A stretch of DNA of 64,000 bases from Rhodococcus sp. KRD197 (GTDB lineage: Bacteria > Actinomycetota > Actinomycetes > Mycobacteriales > Mycobacteriaceae). The stretch covers positions 215,595 to 279,594 of the forward strand of contig NZ_JABFAO010000004.1 of NCBI RefSeq assembly GCF_017168235.1, in the 5' to 3' direction. Made by a program: the position numbers and the translations under genes. A model generated the notes under the pieces. That model was not told where the DNA came from. It did no database searches and saw only the letters and a list, made by a program, of their open reading frames with translations. Below, one piece after another: positions 1-9,289 of this stretch (the first letter of the stretch is position 1; every line of letters starts with the position of its first letter).

Positions 1-2
1 CA

Positions 3-254
3 CGGGAGTACCAGGCGGATCAGTCTGGCGCGGAGCTCACTGGGGACCCGTTGGCGTTGGCCTCGGCGCTGAGGAAGCTCGAGCGCGGCGTGCAGGCGGC
101 CCCGCTGCCCCCTGAGCCGCGCATCGCAGCGGAGGCGCACCTGATGATCGCCAGCCCGTTCCGGGCGGGGGAGAAGGTCGGCAGGCTGTTCGCGACGCAT
201 CCGCCGATGGCCGACCGCATCGACCGTCTCGAGCGGATGGCGCGCGGCTTGTAG
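3..254 (+). CDS. htpX: HtpX-like M48 zinc metalloprotease, C-terminal fragment
   Basis: The reading frame is open from the left edge, so only the last 83 residues are present and the start and HExxH active site lie outside. The fragment begins [12 protein letters not shown], which matches the third zinc-ligand region (an E followed by AD) of membrane HtpX proteases. It continues with the usual LASALRKLE helix and a C-terminal THPP segment. HtpX degrades misfolded membrane proteins at the cytoplasmic membrane. A YajQ-type gene close by is also the arrangement I recall from mycobacteria. The family call is good, but the fragment cannot show whether the whole gene is intact. Confidence 0.8.
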   Translation, partial: REYQADQSGAELTGDPLALASALRKLERGVQAAPLPPEPRIAAEAHLMIASPFRAGEKVGRLFATHPPMADRIDRLERMARGL

Positions 255-265
255 GCAGCTTCGCC

Positions 266-313
266 GCATGTGAGCGAAAATACATAGTCCGTCACGTATT
301 TCCACTCACATGC
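266..313. repeat. Imperfect palindromic repeat, copy 1
   Basis: Twelve bases after the htpX stop lies a palindrome with outer arms GCATGTGAG and CTCACATGC and AT-rich inner arms around a short GC-rich centre. The same element, including the preceding CTTCG(C/T)C, recurs directly after the rpoC stop at 37094-37139. This copy has mismatches in the inner arms. It may act as a bidirectional hairpin terminator between the convergent htpX and yajQ-like genes. There is no long T run. Confidence 0.7.
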
Positions 314-322
314 GCACAGCGC

Positions 323-823
323 CTACCGGTAGTTGACGAACTGAAGGGCGAGGTCGAAGTCCTCGGACTTCAGTAGCTGCTGAACGGCCTGGAGGTCGTC
401 GCGTTTCTTGCTGCTGATGCGCAACTCGTCGCCCTGGATCTGCGCCTTGACGCCCTTGGGCCCCTCGTCGCGGATCTTCTTGGTGAGCTTCTTGGCATTT
501 TCCGTGGAGATGCCCTGGACGAGCTTGCCGGTCACCTTGTAGACCTTGCCCGAGGCTGCCGGATCGTTGGCCTCGAAGGCCTTGAGCGAGACGTCGCGGC
601 GGATCAGCTTCTCCTTGAAGACGTCGAGTGCCGCCTTCACCTTCTCTTCGCTCTCGGAAGTAATGACGATCACCTCCGCATCGCCGCTGCCGGACCACTC
701 GATGACGGTGCCCGACCCGCGGAAGTCATAGCGAGTCGCCAGCTCCTTCGCTGCCTGACCCAGAGCGTTGTCGACCTCCTGACGATCGACCTTGCTCACC
801 ACATCGAAGGAAGAATCTGCCAC
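323..823 (-). CDS. YajQ family cyclic di-GMP-binding protein
   Basis: A 166-residue protein of the usual length for the YajQ (UPF0234) family. It starts [20 protein letters not shown], the conserved opening of the family, and then shows the TRYDFRGS segment and a GKLVQGIS motif in the second half. Some characterised YajQ proteins bind cyclic di-GMP and act with transcription factors, and others have been described as nucleic-acid-binding proteins, so the role here is not fixed. It converges with htpX and is transcribed away from the tRNA-Tyr gene. The ATG start is kept because the conserved N-terminus begins there. Confidence 0.9.
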   Translation of the reverse strand: MADSSFDVVSKVDRQEVDNALGQAAKELATRYDFRGSGTVIEWSGSGDAEVIVITSESEEKVKAALDVFKEKLIRRDVSLKAFEANDPAASGKVYKVTGKLVQGISTENAKKLTKKIRDEGPKGVKAQIQGDELRISSKKRDDLQAVQQLLKSEDFDLALQFVNYR

Positions 824-977
824 TGAGTACTCCTGTGTCGAATCGATTGCTTTTCGGACTTCGGCCCCGACGTTAGCCGGTCCGCACCCCCGCTATCCAC
901 CCGGTTTGCGTTCCCGGGGGCCGTTCGTTGTATTCTTCTCTCCGCGTCGAAGAGTGTGAATCTCTTCGGGTGCACAC

Positions 978-1060
978 GGCAGATTGCCCGAGCGGCCAAT
1001 GGGAGCGGACTGTAAATCCGTCGGCTTATGCCTACGTAGGTTCGAATCCTACATCTGCCA
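978..1060 (+). tRNA. tRNA-Tyr (GTA)
   Basis: A class II tRNA with a long variable arm. The acceptor GGCAGAT pairs with ATCTGCC, the T arm is GTAGG-TTCGAAT-CCTAC, and the anticodon GTA sits at 1012-1014. The discriminator base is A and no CCA is encoded. A hairpin terminator follows at once. Confidence 0.97.
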
Positions 1061-1066
1061 CACAGG

Positions 1067-1098
1067 AACCCCAGCGAGATGACCTCCCGCTGGGGTTT
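1067..1098 (+). terminator. Intrinsic terminator after tRNA-Tyr
   Basis: The stem AACCCCAGCG pairs with CGCTGGGGTT around a loop of about 12 bases and is followed by a short T-rich stretch. It begins seven bases after the tRNA-Tyr discriminator base. Confidence 0.8.
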
Positions 1099-1213
1099 CT
1101 ACTTTCGAAGAGGATCGCAAGATGGCCGCTGAGCATGCAATTTGGCAGTCGGCGTTCGGAATGTGTAACCTCTTGAAGGCTTCGGCGCACAGCTTGTCCG
1201 TGCGCAGATGCAC

Positions 1214-1286
1214 GCCCCCTTAGCTCAGTCGGTAGAGCGTTTCCATGGTAAGGAAAAGGTCAACGGTTCGATTCCGTTAGGGGGCT
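1214..1286 (+). tRNA. tRNA-Thr (GGT)
   Basis: Acceptor GCCCCCT pairs with AGGGGGC, with a normal D arm (GCTC/GAGC), anticodon stem TTTCC/GGAAA carrying loop ATGGTAA (anticodon GGT), and T arm AACGG/CCGTT. The discriminator is T. It begins the tRNA-Thr, tRNA-Met, rpmG, had order known from mycobacteria. Confidence 0.96.
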
Positions 1287-1349
1287 CGCTGGATTGGATA
1301 GTTCGCTTCGCGCCTTCTGCAGTGAGAGGGTGTAGGGGTGAGCACCTGA

Positions 1350-1422
1350 GGCGGTGTAGCTCAGTTGGTAGAGCAAACGACTCATAATCGTTGCGTCGCC
1401 GGTTCAAGTCCGGTCACCGCTA
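1350..1422 (+). tRNA. tRNA-Met (CAT), elongator
   Basis: Acceptor GGCGGTG pairs with CACCGCT (G-T closing pair), the anticodon stem AACGA/TCGTT carries loop CTCATAA with anticodon CAT, and the T arm is GCCGG/CCGGT. It lacks the unpaired first position and the GGG/CCC anticodon stem of initiator tRNA, so elongator is preferred. An Ile-lysidine tRNA is less likely given the neighbouring genes. Confidence 0.93.
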
Positions 1423-1482
1423 CACAAGAAAACTGCACAGTCCTGATTAACCGGATCAGATTTACCCGAAAGTAGGCATCCA

Positions 1483-1650
1483 GTGGCCTCCTCCACCGAT
1501 GTGCGGCCCAAGATCACCTTGGCCTGCGACGTTTGCAAGCACCGTAACTACATCACGAAGAAGAACCGTCGCAACGACCCCGACCGCCTCGAGCTGAAGA
1601 AGTTCTGCTCGAACTGCGGAACGCATCGTGCGCACCGCGAGTCTCGCTAG
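1483..1650 (+). CDS. rpmG: 50S ribosomal protein L33, zinc-ribbon form
   Basis: A 55-residue protein beginning at a GTG ([18 protein letters not shown]) just downstream of tRNA-Met. It carries the four cysteines of the zinc-binding L33 form: C15 and C18 (CDVC), then C42 and C45 (CSNC). L33 sits near the E site of the large ribosomal subunit. Actinobacteria often encode a second, cysteine-free L33 used under zinc limitation; none is in this window. The position before hadA matches mycobacterial rpmG2. The GTG start is inferred from conservation of the N-terminus. Confidence 0.92.
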   Translation: MASSTDVRPKITLACDVCKHRNYITKKNRRNDPDRLELKKFCSNCGTHRAHRESR

Positions 1651-1693
1651 CTGCGACCCCCTCGGCTGCTGGTTCTCGTTCGGAGTCGACGCC

Positions 1694-1727
1694 ACGCGTT
1701 AGGCCTGTTACTCCTGCCCTAACGCGT
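1694..1727. repeat. Inverted repeat between rpmG and hadA
   Basis: A perfect 10-base inverted repeat, ACGCGTTAGG and CCTAACGCGT, flanks a 14-base loop. It lies between the rpmG stop and the hadA start and is followed by TTGCGT rather than a T run. It could be a weak terminator for rpmG or an operator for the hadAB transcript; the sequence alone does not decide. Confidence 0.55.
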
Positions 1728-1760
1728 TTGCGTCCTGGGTAGATAAGGTTTTCTTTCGGC

Positions 1761-2306
1761 GTGAGTGAGTCAGAGCAGAATTCCGAGTCGCTGCAGGATC
1801 CGGCGGCGCATGCGGCCTCGATGGTCGGTCACCACTACAAGGTGGAGCACGTCTACGAGGTCGGCCGCGAGAAGGTTCGCGAGTATGCGCGTTCCGTTCA
1901 GGATTGGCATCCGGCGCACCACGACGAGGACGCGGCGCAGAGCCTCGGCTACGACGGACTGCTCGCCCCGTTGACGTTCATCTCGTTGGTCGGGATCATC
2001 GCGCAGAAGCGGATGTTCAAGGAATTCATCACCGGCTACGACCCGAGCCAGATTCTTCAGACCGATCAGCGCTTGGAATTCCACAAGCCCATCTCGGTGG
2101 GCGACGAGCTTTCCTGCGAGGTCTTTCTCGATTCGTTCCGTCAGATGAGCGGCAGCGACATCATCACCACCAAGAACATCGTGACCGATCAGAACGGCGA
2201 GCTCGTGCAAACCACGTGGACCACTCTGGTGGCGCGTACCGGCGGCGAAGTCGACGAGAACATCGCCCACGCTGTCAAGGAAGTGATCATGCATGGCGCT
2301 TCGTAG
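1761..2306 (+). CDS. hadA: (3R)-hydroxyacyl-ACP dehydratase subunit HadA
   Basis: A MaoC-like/FAS1_DH_region hot-dog protein of 181 residues. Mycobacterial HadA forms a dimer with HadB that dehydrates 3-hydroxyacyl-ACP in the FAS-II cycle building meromycolic acids; HadA supplies the substrate-binding half and HadB the catalytic residues. The stretches HPAHHDEDAA, GYDGLLAPLTFISLVG and EFHKPISVGDEL are typical. It overlaps hadB by 14 bases. The GTG at 1761 gives about 20 residues more at the N-terminus than I expect for the mycobacterial protein; an ATG at 1821 (MVGHHYKVEHVY) is an alternative start. Confidence 0.9.
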   Translation: MSESEQNSESLQDPAAHAASMVGHHYKVEHVYEVGREKVREYARSVQDWHPAHHDEDAAQSLGYDGLLAPLTFISLVGIIAQKRMFKEFITGYDPSQILQTDQRLEFHKPISVGDELSCEVFLDSFRQMSGSDIITTKNIVTDQNGELVQTTWTTLVARTGGEVDENIAHAVKEVIMHGAS

Positions 2307-2718
2307 ATTCGCGGATGTATCCGTCGGCGAGGAACTGCCTGAACGCGTGGTGAAGCTGACTCGCGGCGATCTGGTCAACTATGCCGGTGTTTCCGGCGAC
2401 CCCAATCCGATCCACTGGAGCGACGAGGTCGTCAAGCTCGCGGGTCTGGACAATGTCATCGCGCACGGCATGCTGACCATGGGACTCGGTGCTGGCTTCG
2501 TCACATCGTGGCTGGGTGATCCTGGCGCAGTGACCGAGTACAACGTTCGTTTCACGAGTTCTGTCTACGTGCCCGCGGATTCGGCTGCGTCGGTCGAGTT
2601 CGCCGGCAAGGTCAAGTCCGTGGATCCGGACTCGAAGTCAGCGGTCATCGCCATCATCGCAAAGTCCGAGGGCAAGAAGATCTTCGGTCGCGCGACGGCC
2701 ACCGTCCGTCTGGCCTGA
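2293..2718 (+). CDS. hadB: (3R)-hydroxyacyl-ACP dehydratase subunit HadB
   Basis: A 141-residue single hot-dog hydratase with the R-specific hydratase motif GDPNPIHW. Asp36 and His41 occupy the positions of the catalytic pair known from mycobacterial HadB. The following HGMLTMG stretch is the usual overhang segment. It overlaps hadA by 14 bases, so the two subunits are translationally coupled as expected for a heterodimer. In mycobacteria hadC follows directly; here the next gene is tRNA-Trp, so only the HadAB enzyme can form from this locus. Confidence 0.93.
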   Translation: MALRRFADVSVGEELPERVVKLTRGDLVNYAGVSGDPNPIHWSDEVVKLAGLDNVIAHGMLTMGLGAGFVTSWLGDPGAVTEYNVRFTSSVYVPADSAASVEFAGKVKSVDPDSKSAVIAIIAKSEGKKIFGRATATVRLA

Positions 2719-2919
2719 CTCGGACGACCGGGCCCGGACGCCGGCGGTCCGACGGGGATTTCGGGGTTCCCCAGCCTGTGCAGTACACTGAGATTTCTGT
2801 GGTCGTTCAGCGCTGCGCGCTGCCATAGCTCCATCGGGTTCGTCCCGAACATGGAGCTGACGGGTAGCGCGTATGTTGTGTGACCGCAGGACGGTCCTGT
2901 CCGTCTCGGACGGGTCCGA

Positions 2920-2992
<73 letters not shown>

Positions 2993-3060
2993 CCCAAGTC
3001 GCTCGCGCCTCGCCTTCACGGCGAGGGCGGCGATGGTGTCAGCTACTGAGAGGAACGACG

Positions 3061-3558
3061 GTGAGCGAGGAGCGCGGTAAGCGCGAAGACGGGTCCGAGG
3101 ACTCGTCAGCGTCCGACTCGTCGGCGCCAGGTTCGCCGACGCCCGGCAACACCGAGGCCGGAGCTGCTCCCCAAACGGGGGCGTCTGCGTCCTCCGATGT
3201 CGGTGCGGTCAAGCCGACCGGTAAGCGGACAGCTCGTCGACGCGGGGCGTCGGACAGCGATCCGTCCGGAGCCAAGGTTTCCATCTCCAAGTCTTCCTCT
3301 GCTGCGGGCGCCTCGACTTCGCGCTCGGCTCTGAGCACGCGCGAGGTCTCTCGCGAGCCCAAGCGCATGAATATCTTCAAGCGCTTGCGCAAGTTCCTCC
3401 GTGAGGTCATCGCCGAGCTGCGGAAGGTGATCTGGCCGAACCGCAAGCAAATGGTCACGTACACGAGCGTCGTGCTCGTGTTCGTGGCGTTCATGGTCGC
3501 CTTCATCAGCGGGGCCGACATGGCGTTCATCCGCGGCATCGAATGGGTGTTCGGCTGA
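3061..3558 (+). CDS. secE: Preprotein translocase subunit SecE with long N-terminal extension
   Basis: A 165-residue SecE. The conserved part is C-terminal: an amphipathic helix ([20 protein letters not shown]) followed by one membrane segment around residues 133-155. SecE clamps SecY in the protein-conducting channel. The first 100 or so residues are a Ser/Ala/Pro/Asp-rich, probably disordered extension that is much longer than in enterobacterial or Bacillus SecE. It starts at GTG and is followed 66 bases later by nusG, the near-universal secE-nusG pair. Confidence 0.93.
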   Translation: MSEERGKREDGSEDSSASDSSAPGSPTPGNTEAGAAPQTGASASSDVGAVKPTGKRTARRRGASDSDPSGAKVSISKSSSAAGASTSRSALSTREVSREPKRMNIFKRLRKFLREVIAELRKVIWPNRKQMVTYTSVVLVFVAFMVAFISGADMAFIRGIEWVFG

Positions 3559-4452
<894 letters not shown>

Positions 4453-4530
4453 CCGGCGCCACTTCAGCGAGAGCCGCACACACTTGCAGTAGGAACCGCA
4501 AGAAACCCGAGCGAATACAAGGAAAAAGAA

Positions 4531-4965
4531 ATGCCCCCGAAGAAGAAGAAGCTAGCCGGGATCATCAAGCTTCAGATCCAGGCCGGAGCGGCCAACCCCG
4601 CTCCTCCCGTCGGCCCCGCATTGGGTCAGCACGGCGTCAACATCATGGAGTTCTGCAAGGCGTACAACGCCGCGACCGAGTCGCAGCGCGGAAACGTCGT
4701 GCCGGTCGAGATCTCGGTCTACGAGGACCGCACGTTCGACTTCAAGCTGAAGACCCCGCCCGCTGCCAAGCTGCTGCTCAAGGCAGCCGGTGTCGCCAAG
4801 GGTTCGGGCGAGCCGCACAAGACCAAGGTCGCCAAGGTGACCATGGATCAGGTGCGCGAGATCGCCAAGACCAAGGCCGAAGACCTCAACGCCAACGACA
4901 TCGACCAGGCCGCGAAGATCATCGCCGGCACTGCTCGTTCGATGGGCATCACAGTCGAAGGCTGA
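4531..4965 (+). CDS. rplK: 50S ribosomal protein L11
   Basis: A 144-residue L11 of normal length. The N-terminal domain holds the proline-rich segment [20 protein letters not shown], the site where thiostrepton-type drugs act with 23S rRNA. The C-terminal RNA-binding domain contains [19 protein letters not shown] and ends [14 protein letters not shown]11 supports the GTPase-associated centre and stringent-response activation. It lies 78 bases after nusG and 92 bases before rplA. Confidence 0.97.
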
Positions 4966-5057
4966 TTTACCCCTGCGGAGCGACCAGAAGACACAGAACG
5001 TGGGAGGGCCGGCCAGGCCCGTCAACCACACTGAACCGAATTTAAGGACAGTAAGAC

Positions 5058-5780
5058 ATGGCAAAGCGCAGCAAGGGCTACCTCGAGCAGGCAGCCAAGA
5101 TCGACGCGGACAATCTGTACACCCCTCTCCAGGCAGCGAAGCTCGCCAAGGAAACAGCGTCGAGCAAGTTCGACGCGACCGTCGAGGTCGCCGTTCGTCT
5201 CGGCGTCGACCCTCGCAAGGCAGACCAGATGGTGCGCGGCACCGTCAACCTTCCCCACGGCACCGGCAAGACCGCTCGGGTCATCGTTTTCGCCGCTGGT
5301 GAGAAGGCTGCTGAAGCAGAGGCAGCAGGAGCCGACGTCGTCGGTGCAGAAGATCTGATCGAGCGCATCCAGGGCGGTTTCCTGGATTTCGACGCCGCGA
5401 TCGCCACCCCTGACCAGATGGCCAAGGTCGGCCGCATCGCACGTGTCCTCGGACCGCGTGGCCTGATGCCGAACCCGAAGACGGGCACGGTCACCAACGA
5501 TGTGACCAAGGCCGTTACCGATATCAAGGGCGGCAAGATCAACTTCCGCGTCGACAAGCAGTCCAACCTGCACTTCGTTATCGGCAAGGCATCGTTCGAC
5601 GACACCAAGTTGGTGGAGAACTACGGTGCAGCGCTGGATGAGATCCTTCGCGCGAAGCCGTCCTCCGCCAAGGGCCGCTACGTCAAGAAGGTCACCGTGT
5701 CGACGACGACCGGACCAGGTGTCCCCGTCGACCCGAACCGCACGCGCAACCTCCTCGATGATGACGGTGCGGAAGCGTAA
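5058..5780 (+). CDS. rplA: 50S ribosomal protein L1
   Basis: A 240-residue L1, the protein of the mobile L1 stalk. The signature [22 protein letters not shown] is present in the middle and [19 protein letters not shown] follows. In many bacteria L1 also represses its own operon by binding mRNA that imitates its 23S site; no such site could be confirmed here. The ATG at 5058 follows TAAGGACAG, a reasonable ribosome-binding site. A strong hairpin terminator ends the operon. Confidence 0.97.
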   Translation: MAKRSKGYLEQAAKIDADNLYTPLQAAKLAKETASSKFDATVEVAVRLGVDPRKADQMVRGTVNLPHGTGKTARVIVFAAGEKAAEAEAAGADVVGAEDLIERIQGGFLDFDAAIATPDQMAKVGRIARVLGPRGLMPNPKTGTVTNDVTKAVTDIKGGKINFRVDKQSNLHFVIGKASFDDTKLVENYGAALDEILRAKPSSAKGRYVKKVTVSTTTGPGVPVDPNRTRNLLDDDGAEA

Positions 5781-5797
5781 TTCGCCTCGTACGAATC

Positions 5798-5833
5798 GAA
5801 AGAAGCCGGCCCCCACGGGGGCCGGCTTCTTTC
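5798..5833. terminator. Bidirectional intrinsic terminator between rplA and lipG-like gene
   Basis: A nearly perfect hairpin, GAAAGAAGCCGGCCCC paired with GGGGCCGGCTTCTTTC around a four-base loop, lies between the rplA stop and the end of the convergent hydrolase gene. T-rich sides on both strands make it suited to stop transcription from either direction. Confidence 0.93.
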
Positions 5834-5837
5834 GTGC

Positions 5838-6740
5838 TCAGACTCTCGCGAAGTTCGAGCCGAGTTCTCCGAGTATCTCGTCCCACAGTTGACGCGGCAG
5901 GTCGTGGCCCATGCCGTCGATGAGGTGCAGCGTGGAGCCGTTGACTGCACGTGCGACGGCGCGGCCCCCGCTGGGGCGCATGAGTCGGTCGGCGAGGCCG
6001 TGGATGACGACGGTCGGTGTCGAGATCTGCGCGGCGATACGACGAAGGCTGCCGGTGCCGGTGACGGCAGCCATATGACGCAGCGCCCCTGCGGGGTTGT
6101 AGTTGCGGTCGTACATCTCGCCCGCGGTGAGGAGGAGTTCGTCCATCGGCGTCGGGTACGCCGGGCTGCCGATGATGCGACGAGTGTTGGCCGAGTGGGC
6201 GACGATTTCTTCGCGCGATGCGTCCGGGCCGGGGCCTTTCATGAGCGGGAGCAGCGCCCGCGGATCCGGCGGCGGTAGAAACGCCTCGTTGGTACTCGAG
6301 AAGATGACGGCCGTGCTGAGAACGCGCTCGGGGTAGAGCCCGGCGAAGACCTGCGCGATCATCCCGCCCATCGATGCTCCGACGACGTGGACCTGTCGGA
6401 TCTCGAGGTGGTCGAGTAGGCCCTTGGCGTCGAGGGCCATGTCTTTGAGCGTGTACGGAACCCTGCTGGACGCCCCGAGCTCGGTTCGCAGGAGCCGCAG
6501 CAGTGCGGACCCCTCGATGCGTTGACCGTTCATCTTCGTCGACAGTCCGATGTCGCGGTTGTCGAACCGGATCACTCGGAATCCCTGCTCGGCAATGCGC
6601 TCGCAGAACTGCCTCGGCCACAGCGTCATCTGGGCGCTCAGGCCCATGATCATCAGGACGACCGGGTCATCAGGATTGCCCATGTCCTCGTAGGCGAGTT
6701 CGATTCCGTTGGACGGCGCGAAGCCGGTGCACGACTGCAT
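5838..6740 (-). CDS. lipG: Alpha/beta hydrolase, LipG-like
   Basis: A 300-residue alpha/beta hydrolase. The nucleophile elbow is GASMGG with Ser123; Asp251 (HGLADRLM) and His279 (GMGHDL) complete a plausible triad, and the FDNRDIGLS stretch before the elbow is common in this esterase group. It lies between rplA and rplJ on the minus strand, where mycobacteria carry lipG beside the mycolic acid methyltransferase genes; here the methyltransferases are absent. The substrate is unknown; LipG has been described as an esterase/phospholipase. The symbol rests on position and fold and is tentative. Confidence 0.7.
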   Translation of the reverse strand: MQSCTGFAPSNGIELAYEDMGNPDDPVVLMIMGLSAQMTLWPRQFCERIAEQGFRVIRFDNRDIGLSTKMNGQRIEGSALLRLLRTELGASSRVPYTLKDMALDAKGLLDHLEIRQVHVVGASMGGMIAQVFAGLYPERVLSTAVIFSSTNEAFLPPPDPRALLPLMKGPGPDASREEIVAHSANTRRIIGSPAYPTPMDELLLTAGEMYDRNYNPAGALRHMAAVTGTGSLRRIAAQISTPTVVIHGLADRLMRPSGGRAVARAVNGSTLHLIDGMGHDLPRQLWDEILGELGSNFARV

Positions 6741-7111
6741 GTATCCCTCTTACCAGCTCGGGTCGCCGAGCAGGGGGACAACGAGAAAGCTGGGGTGATC
6801 GGTGTCGATGACTATGTCGTGCAAAAGGGGTGATGCATTAGGGTCTTCTATTCTACTGAACAGTCAGAGGCGCTGTTTGGCCGGCAAGGCAAGACTATCG
6901 ACTCGGGTTGAGTCTGGTTATCCGCAGTAGCATCTGCGTTGTAGACCATCATCATTGCAACCGGTCTGCTTTGTTAAACGTCTTTACATACTCGAGGGTT
7001 TGCAGTGGGGGTTCTCAAAGATCCACAGTACTCGTCCGGATGCGGGAATTGCCGTTGTAATTTTGTGCCCGAACGTCGACCAATCGGACGAAGTGCAGCA
7101 GGGGGAACCGG
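6741..7111. other. Intergenic region before the lipid/MMPL operon
   Basis: These 371 bases separate the divergent lipG-like gene and the five-gene operon, so both promoters should lie here. The middle part (about 6830-7080) is visibly poorer in G+C than its surroundings, as expected for promoter DNA. A short inverted repeat GACTC/GAGTC lies near 6899-6912. AGGGGGA at about 7098-7104 is the ribosome-binding site for the gene at 7112. No clear -35/-10 pair was identified and no small gene is supported. Confidence 0.5.
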
Positions 7112-8350
7112 ATGAATGTAGAACAGATGTGGCGCGAAGGATCGTTGCGACCGCTGTGGCCGCACGCAGATGCGTTGATCACCAACGAATGTCCGGGTCT
7201 GCGCTTCAACGGAAAGTACGCCGATGTGGTGGCTCTGAGCACCGGCGACCCGACGGCGCTGCGCCCGCAGATCGACGAGGAGACACGTCGGCGCGTGGCG
7301 GCGATGCCGCCGCCGCGGCTGGACACTGCATTGGTGCTCGGAGCCAACGGATTTCTGGGGGCTCACCTGATCGGTCGACTCACCTCGGATCCACTCGTGG
7401 AGACCGTGTGGGCGATGGTGCGACCTACCGAGGAAGAGACCGCGCAGGAGCGGCTGCAACGTACTTTCGACCGCTACGAGATCACGGTCGACTCGAGCAA
7501 GATCCGGATCGTCGAGGGCACACCGACCGCCTTCCGCTTCGGGCTGGACAAGGCTTCTTACTTCGATTTGGCGGCGGGGGTGGGGCAGATCTTCAACTGC
7601 GCCAGTTCCACCGACTACACCGAGAGCTACGTCGATCTGCGTGAAGACTGGTTCGTCAGCGTCCTGCGGATTCTCGAGTTCAGCATCACCTCCACCCGCA
7701 AGCACCTCACCTATGTGGGCAGCATCGGGGGACACCTGTACCAGAAGCCGGAGGACTTCCGTCGCCCCGACTCGTGGTGGTATTCCGGCTACGCCCAGAT
7801 GAAGTGGGTGAACGCGGCCTTGCTCGGATGGCTCTCGCACACGGACACCTACTCGGTGACCGTGTGCGAGGCCCCGTACATTCTCGGCCGGACCGACCTC
7901 GGCCTCGATCCCGGACGGGCGTACAGCTTCTGGCGAATCATCGAACTCGCGATCGCCGTGGAAGCGATCTGGGACGGCCCCGGCATGAACTACGTTCCGG
8001 TCGACGTCATCACCGAGGTGATGGCCAGCAACGCACTGCGCACTCACCCCATGACGCGTCTGCTCCCGAGCAACCCCACGGGCTACGGACATGATCTCTA
8101 TGCCGACCTTCTCGGCCTCGACCTGGTGAGCTGGGAAGAATTCGTTCAGCGCGTGAGCGACCGCATTTCCCCGAAGTTCGCCAAGACCATGCTTTCCGAG
8201 AATATCGACAATCTCATGCGCCTCGTGCACAAGCCCGAAGCCATCTTTCCGCTGGATCACGACACCTCGTGGTGTGACCACCGTCGGCTGTTCGAGCTGT
8301 ACTTCGACAAGGCGGAGCTGAAGACTCTCAGTCCTGTTTCGGTCGAGTGA
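7112..8350 (+). CDS. NAD(P)-dependent thioester-reductase-like SDR protein
   Basis: A 412-residue extended short-chain dehydrogenase related to the reductase (R) domains of carboxylic acid reductases and NRPS, and to male-sterility-type fatty acyl reductases. The dinucleotide motif GANGFLG is at residues 77-83. YVGSIGG (201-207) is followed by the catalytic Tyr227-x3-Lys231 (YAQMK), and NCASSTDYT (162-170) resembles the NxAA/S turn of the family. No adenylation or carrier domain is attached, so it would act on an acyl thioester supplied by another protein or on another lipid. It is the first gene of a tightly coupled five-gene operon. The product is not known. Confidence 0.75.
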   Translation: MNVEQMWREGSLRPLWPHADALITNECPGLRFNGKYADVVALSTGDPTALRPQIDEETRRRVAAMPPPRLDTALVLGANGFLGAHLIGRLTSDPLVETVWAMVRPTEEETAQERLQRTFDRYEITVDSSKIRIVEGTPTAFRFGLDKASYFDLAAGVGQIFNCASSTDYTESYVDLREDWFVSVLRILEFSITSTRKHLTYVGSIGGHLYQKPEDFRRPDSWWYSGYAQMKWVNAALLGWLSHTDTYSVTVCEAPYILGRTDLGLDPGRAYSFWRIIELAIAVEAIWDGPGMNYVPVDVITEVMASNALRTHPMTRLLPSNPTGYGHDLYADLLGLDLVSWEEFVQRVSDRISPKFAKTMLSENIDNLMRLVHKPEAIFPLDHDTSWCDHRRLFELYFDKAELKTLSPVSVE

Positions 8351-8351
8351 C

Positions 8352-8549
8352 GTGGTGCCCCCGCGAGAGCCGACCTCGGTGCGTCTGCGCGAGACTCCCA
8401 TTCGAGCTGAACTCGTCAATGCCGTTCTCTCGCTGGGCTTCTATGTGGTGTGCCTGCTGATCGGGTTGTTTCCTCGTCGGATCCGAGATCGGCTGGCGAA
8501 TGCTTTTGTCAGCTGGTCCGAGTCCGTCGACGAGAGGCGATACACGTGA
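8352..8549 (+). CDS. Small single-span membrane protein
   Basis: A 65-residue protein starting at a GTG one base after the preceding stop and ending in a GTGA overlap with the next gene. A basic and charged N-terminus is followed by one hydrophobic stretch (about residues 24-40, VLSLGFYVVCLLIGLF), then RRIRDRLANAF. I do not recognise a family. Its position between the reductase and the decarboxylase-like gene, and the tight coupling on both sides, make it very likely real. It may anchor or assemble the pathway enzymes at the membrane. Confidence 0.7.
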   Translation: MVPPREPTSVRLRETPIRAELVNAVLSLGFYVVCLLIGLFPRRIRDRLANAFVSWSESVDERRYT

Positions 8550-9289
8550 ACGTTCTGCTCCGGTGGGCCGTCGGTGTGGGGGCAGTGCTGGCGGGCTTGT
8601 TCGGGCTGTTCTTGTACTGGCGTCTTCGCTTCTTCTTCAGGGATCCGCACCGCGAGCCGCCGGCCGACACGAGGGCTGTCGTCGCGCCGGCCGACGGGTT
8701 CGTCACCTACGTCAAACGCGTGGAGCGGGGGGCGATTCCGCACGCCACAAAGAAGGGGCGTTCGATCCCTCTCGAGGAGTTCACCAGTATGAACTCCTCG
8801 GCGAGTGGGTACCTCATCGGAATCTACATGTCCGAGTATTCGGTGCACCGCAATCGAATTCCGGTGGCGGGGATCGTCAGCTTCCGGCAGCATCGATCCG
8901 CGGCGCCGTTCAACAAGTCCATGGCCCGGGTGGGAGCAAACCTGCTCACTCGCCACACCCCGTACGACGACGGTTGCGATTACATCCTCACGAACGAGCG
9001 GCTGACCATCGCAATCACTCATCGGTCGGGGTCGGTCCTGACCGTGACGCAGATAGCCGATCTATGGGTCGACCGCATCGTCGCCAACGTTGCAGTGGGC
9101 CAAGAAGTTTCGCGTGGCGAGCAGTACGGCATGATCCGTTTCGGTTCACAGTGCGATGTGTTCCTCCCCGACGAATTGGTCGAGGAGGTCACCGTGACAC
9201 CCGGGCAATACGTGTTCGCAGGGCAATCGGTGGTGGCACGGTCACCGATTGCAGTTGCTGAAGGCCCCTTACTCGAAGAGGAAGCATGA
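8546..9289 (+). CDS. Phosphatidylserine decarboxylase-like protein
   Basis: A 247-residue protein with one N-terminal membrane segment (about residues 8-25) and the features of pyruvoyl-dependent phosphatidylserine decarboxylase: Asp50 in APADGFV, His101 in YSVHRNRIPVAG and a C-terminal FGSQ (Gly200-Ser201), where self-cleavage would form the pyruvoyl group. The usual residue after GS is Thr, Ser or Arg; here it is Gln. The GTG at 8546 overlaps the preceding stop, and the ATGA at its end starts the next gene. It may decarboxylate a serine-containing lipid other than phosphatidylserine. Fold and maturation are fairly certain, the substrate is not. Confidence 0.78.
   Translation: MNVLLRWAVGVGAVLAGLFGLFLYWRLRFFFRDPHREPPADTRAVVAPADGFVTYVKRVERGAIPHATKKGRSIPLEEFTSMNSSASGYLIGIYMSEYSVHRNRIPVAGIVSFRQHRSAAPFNKSMARVGANLLTRHTPYDDGCDYILTNERLTIAITHRSGSVLTVTQIADLWVDRIVANVAVGQEVSRGEQYGMIRFGSQCDVFLPDELVEEVTVTPGQYVFAGQSVVARSPIAVAEGPLLEEEA

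Noticed and set aside
1318..1349. Small gene or promoter between tRNA-Thr and tRNA-Met
   Set aside because: The gap is too short and shows no start, stop or ribosome-binding site that makes sense.
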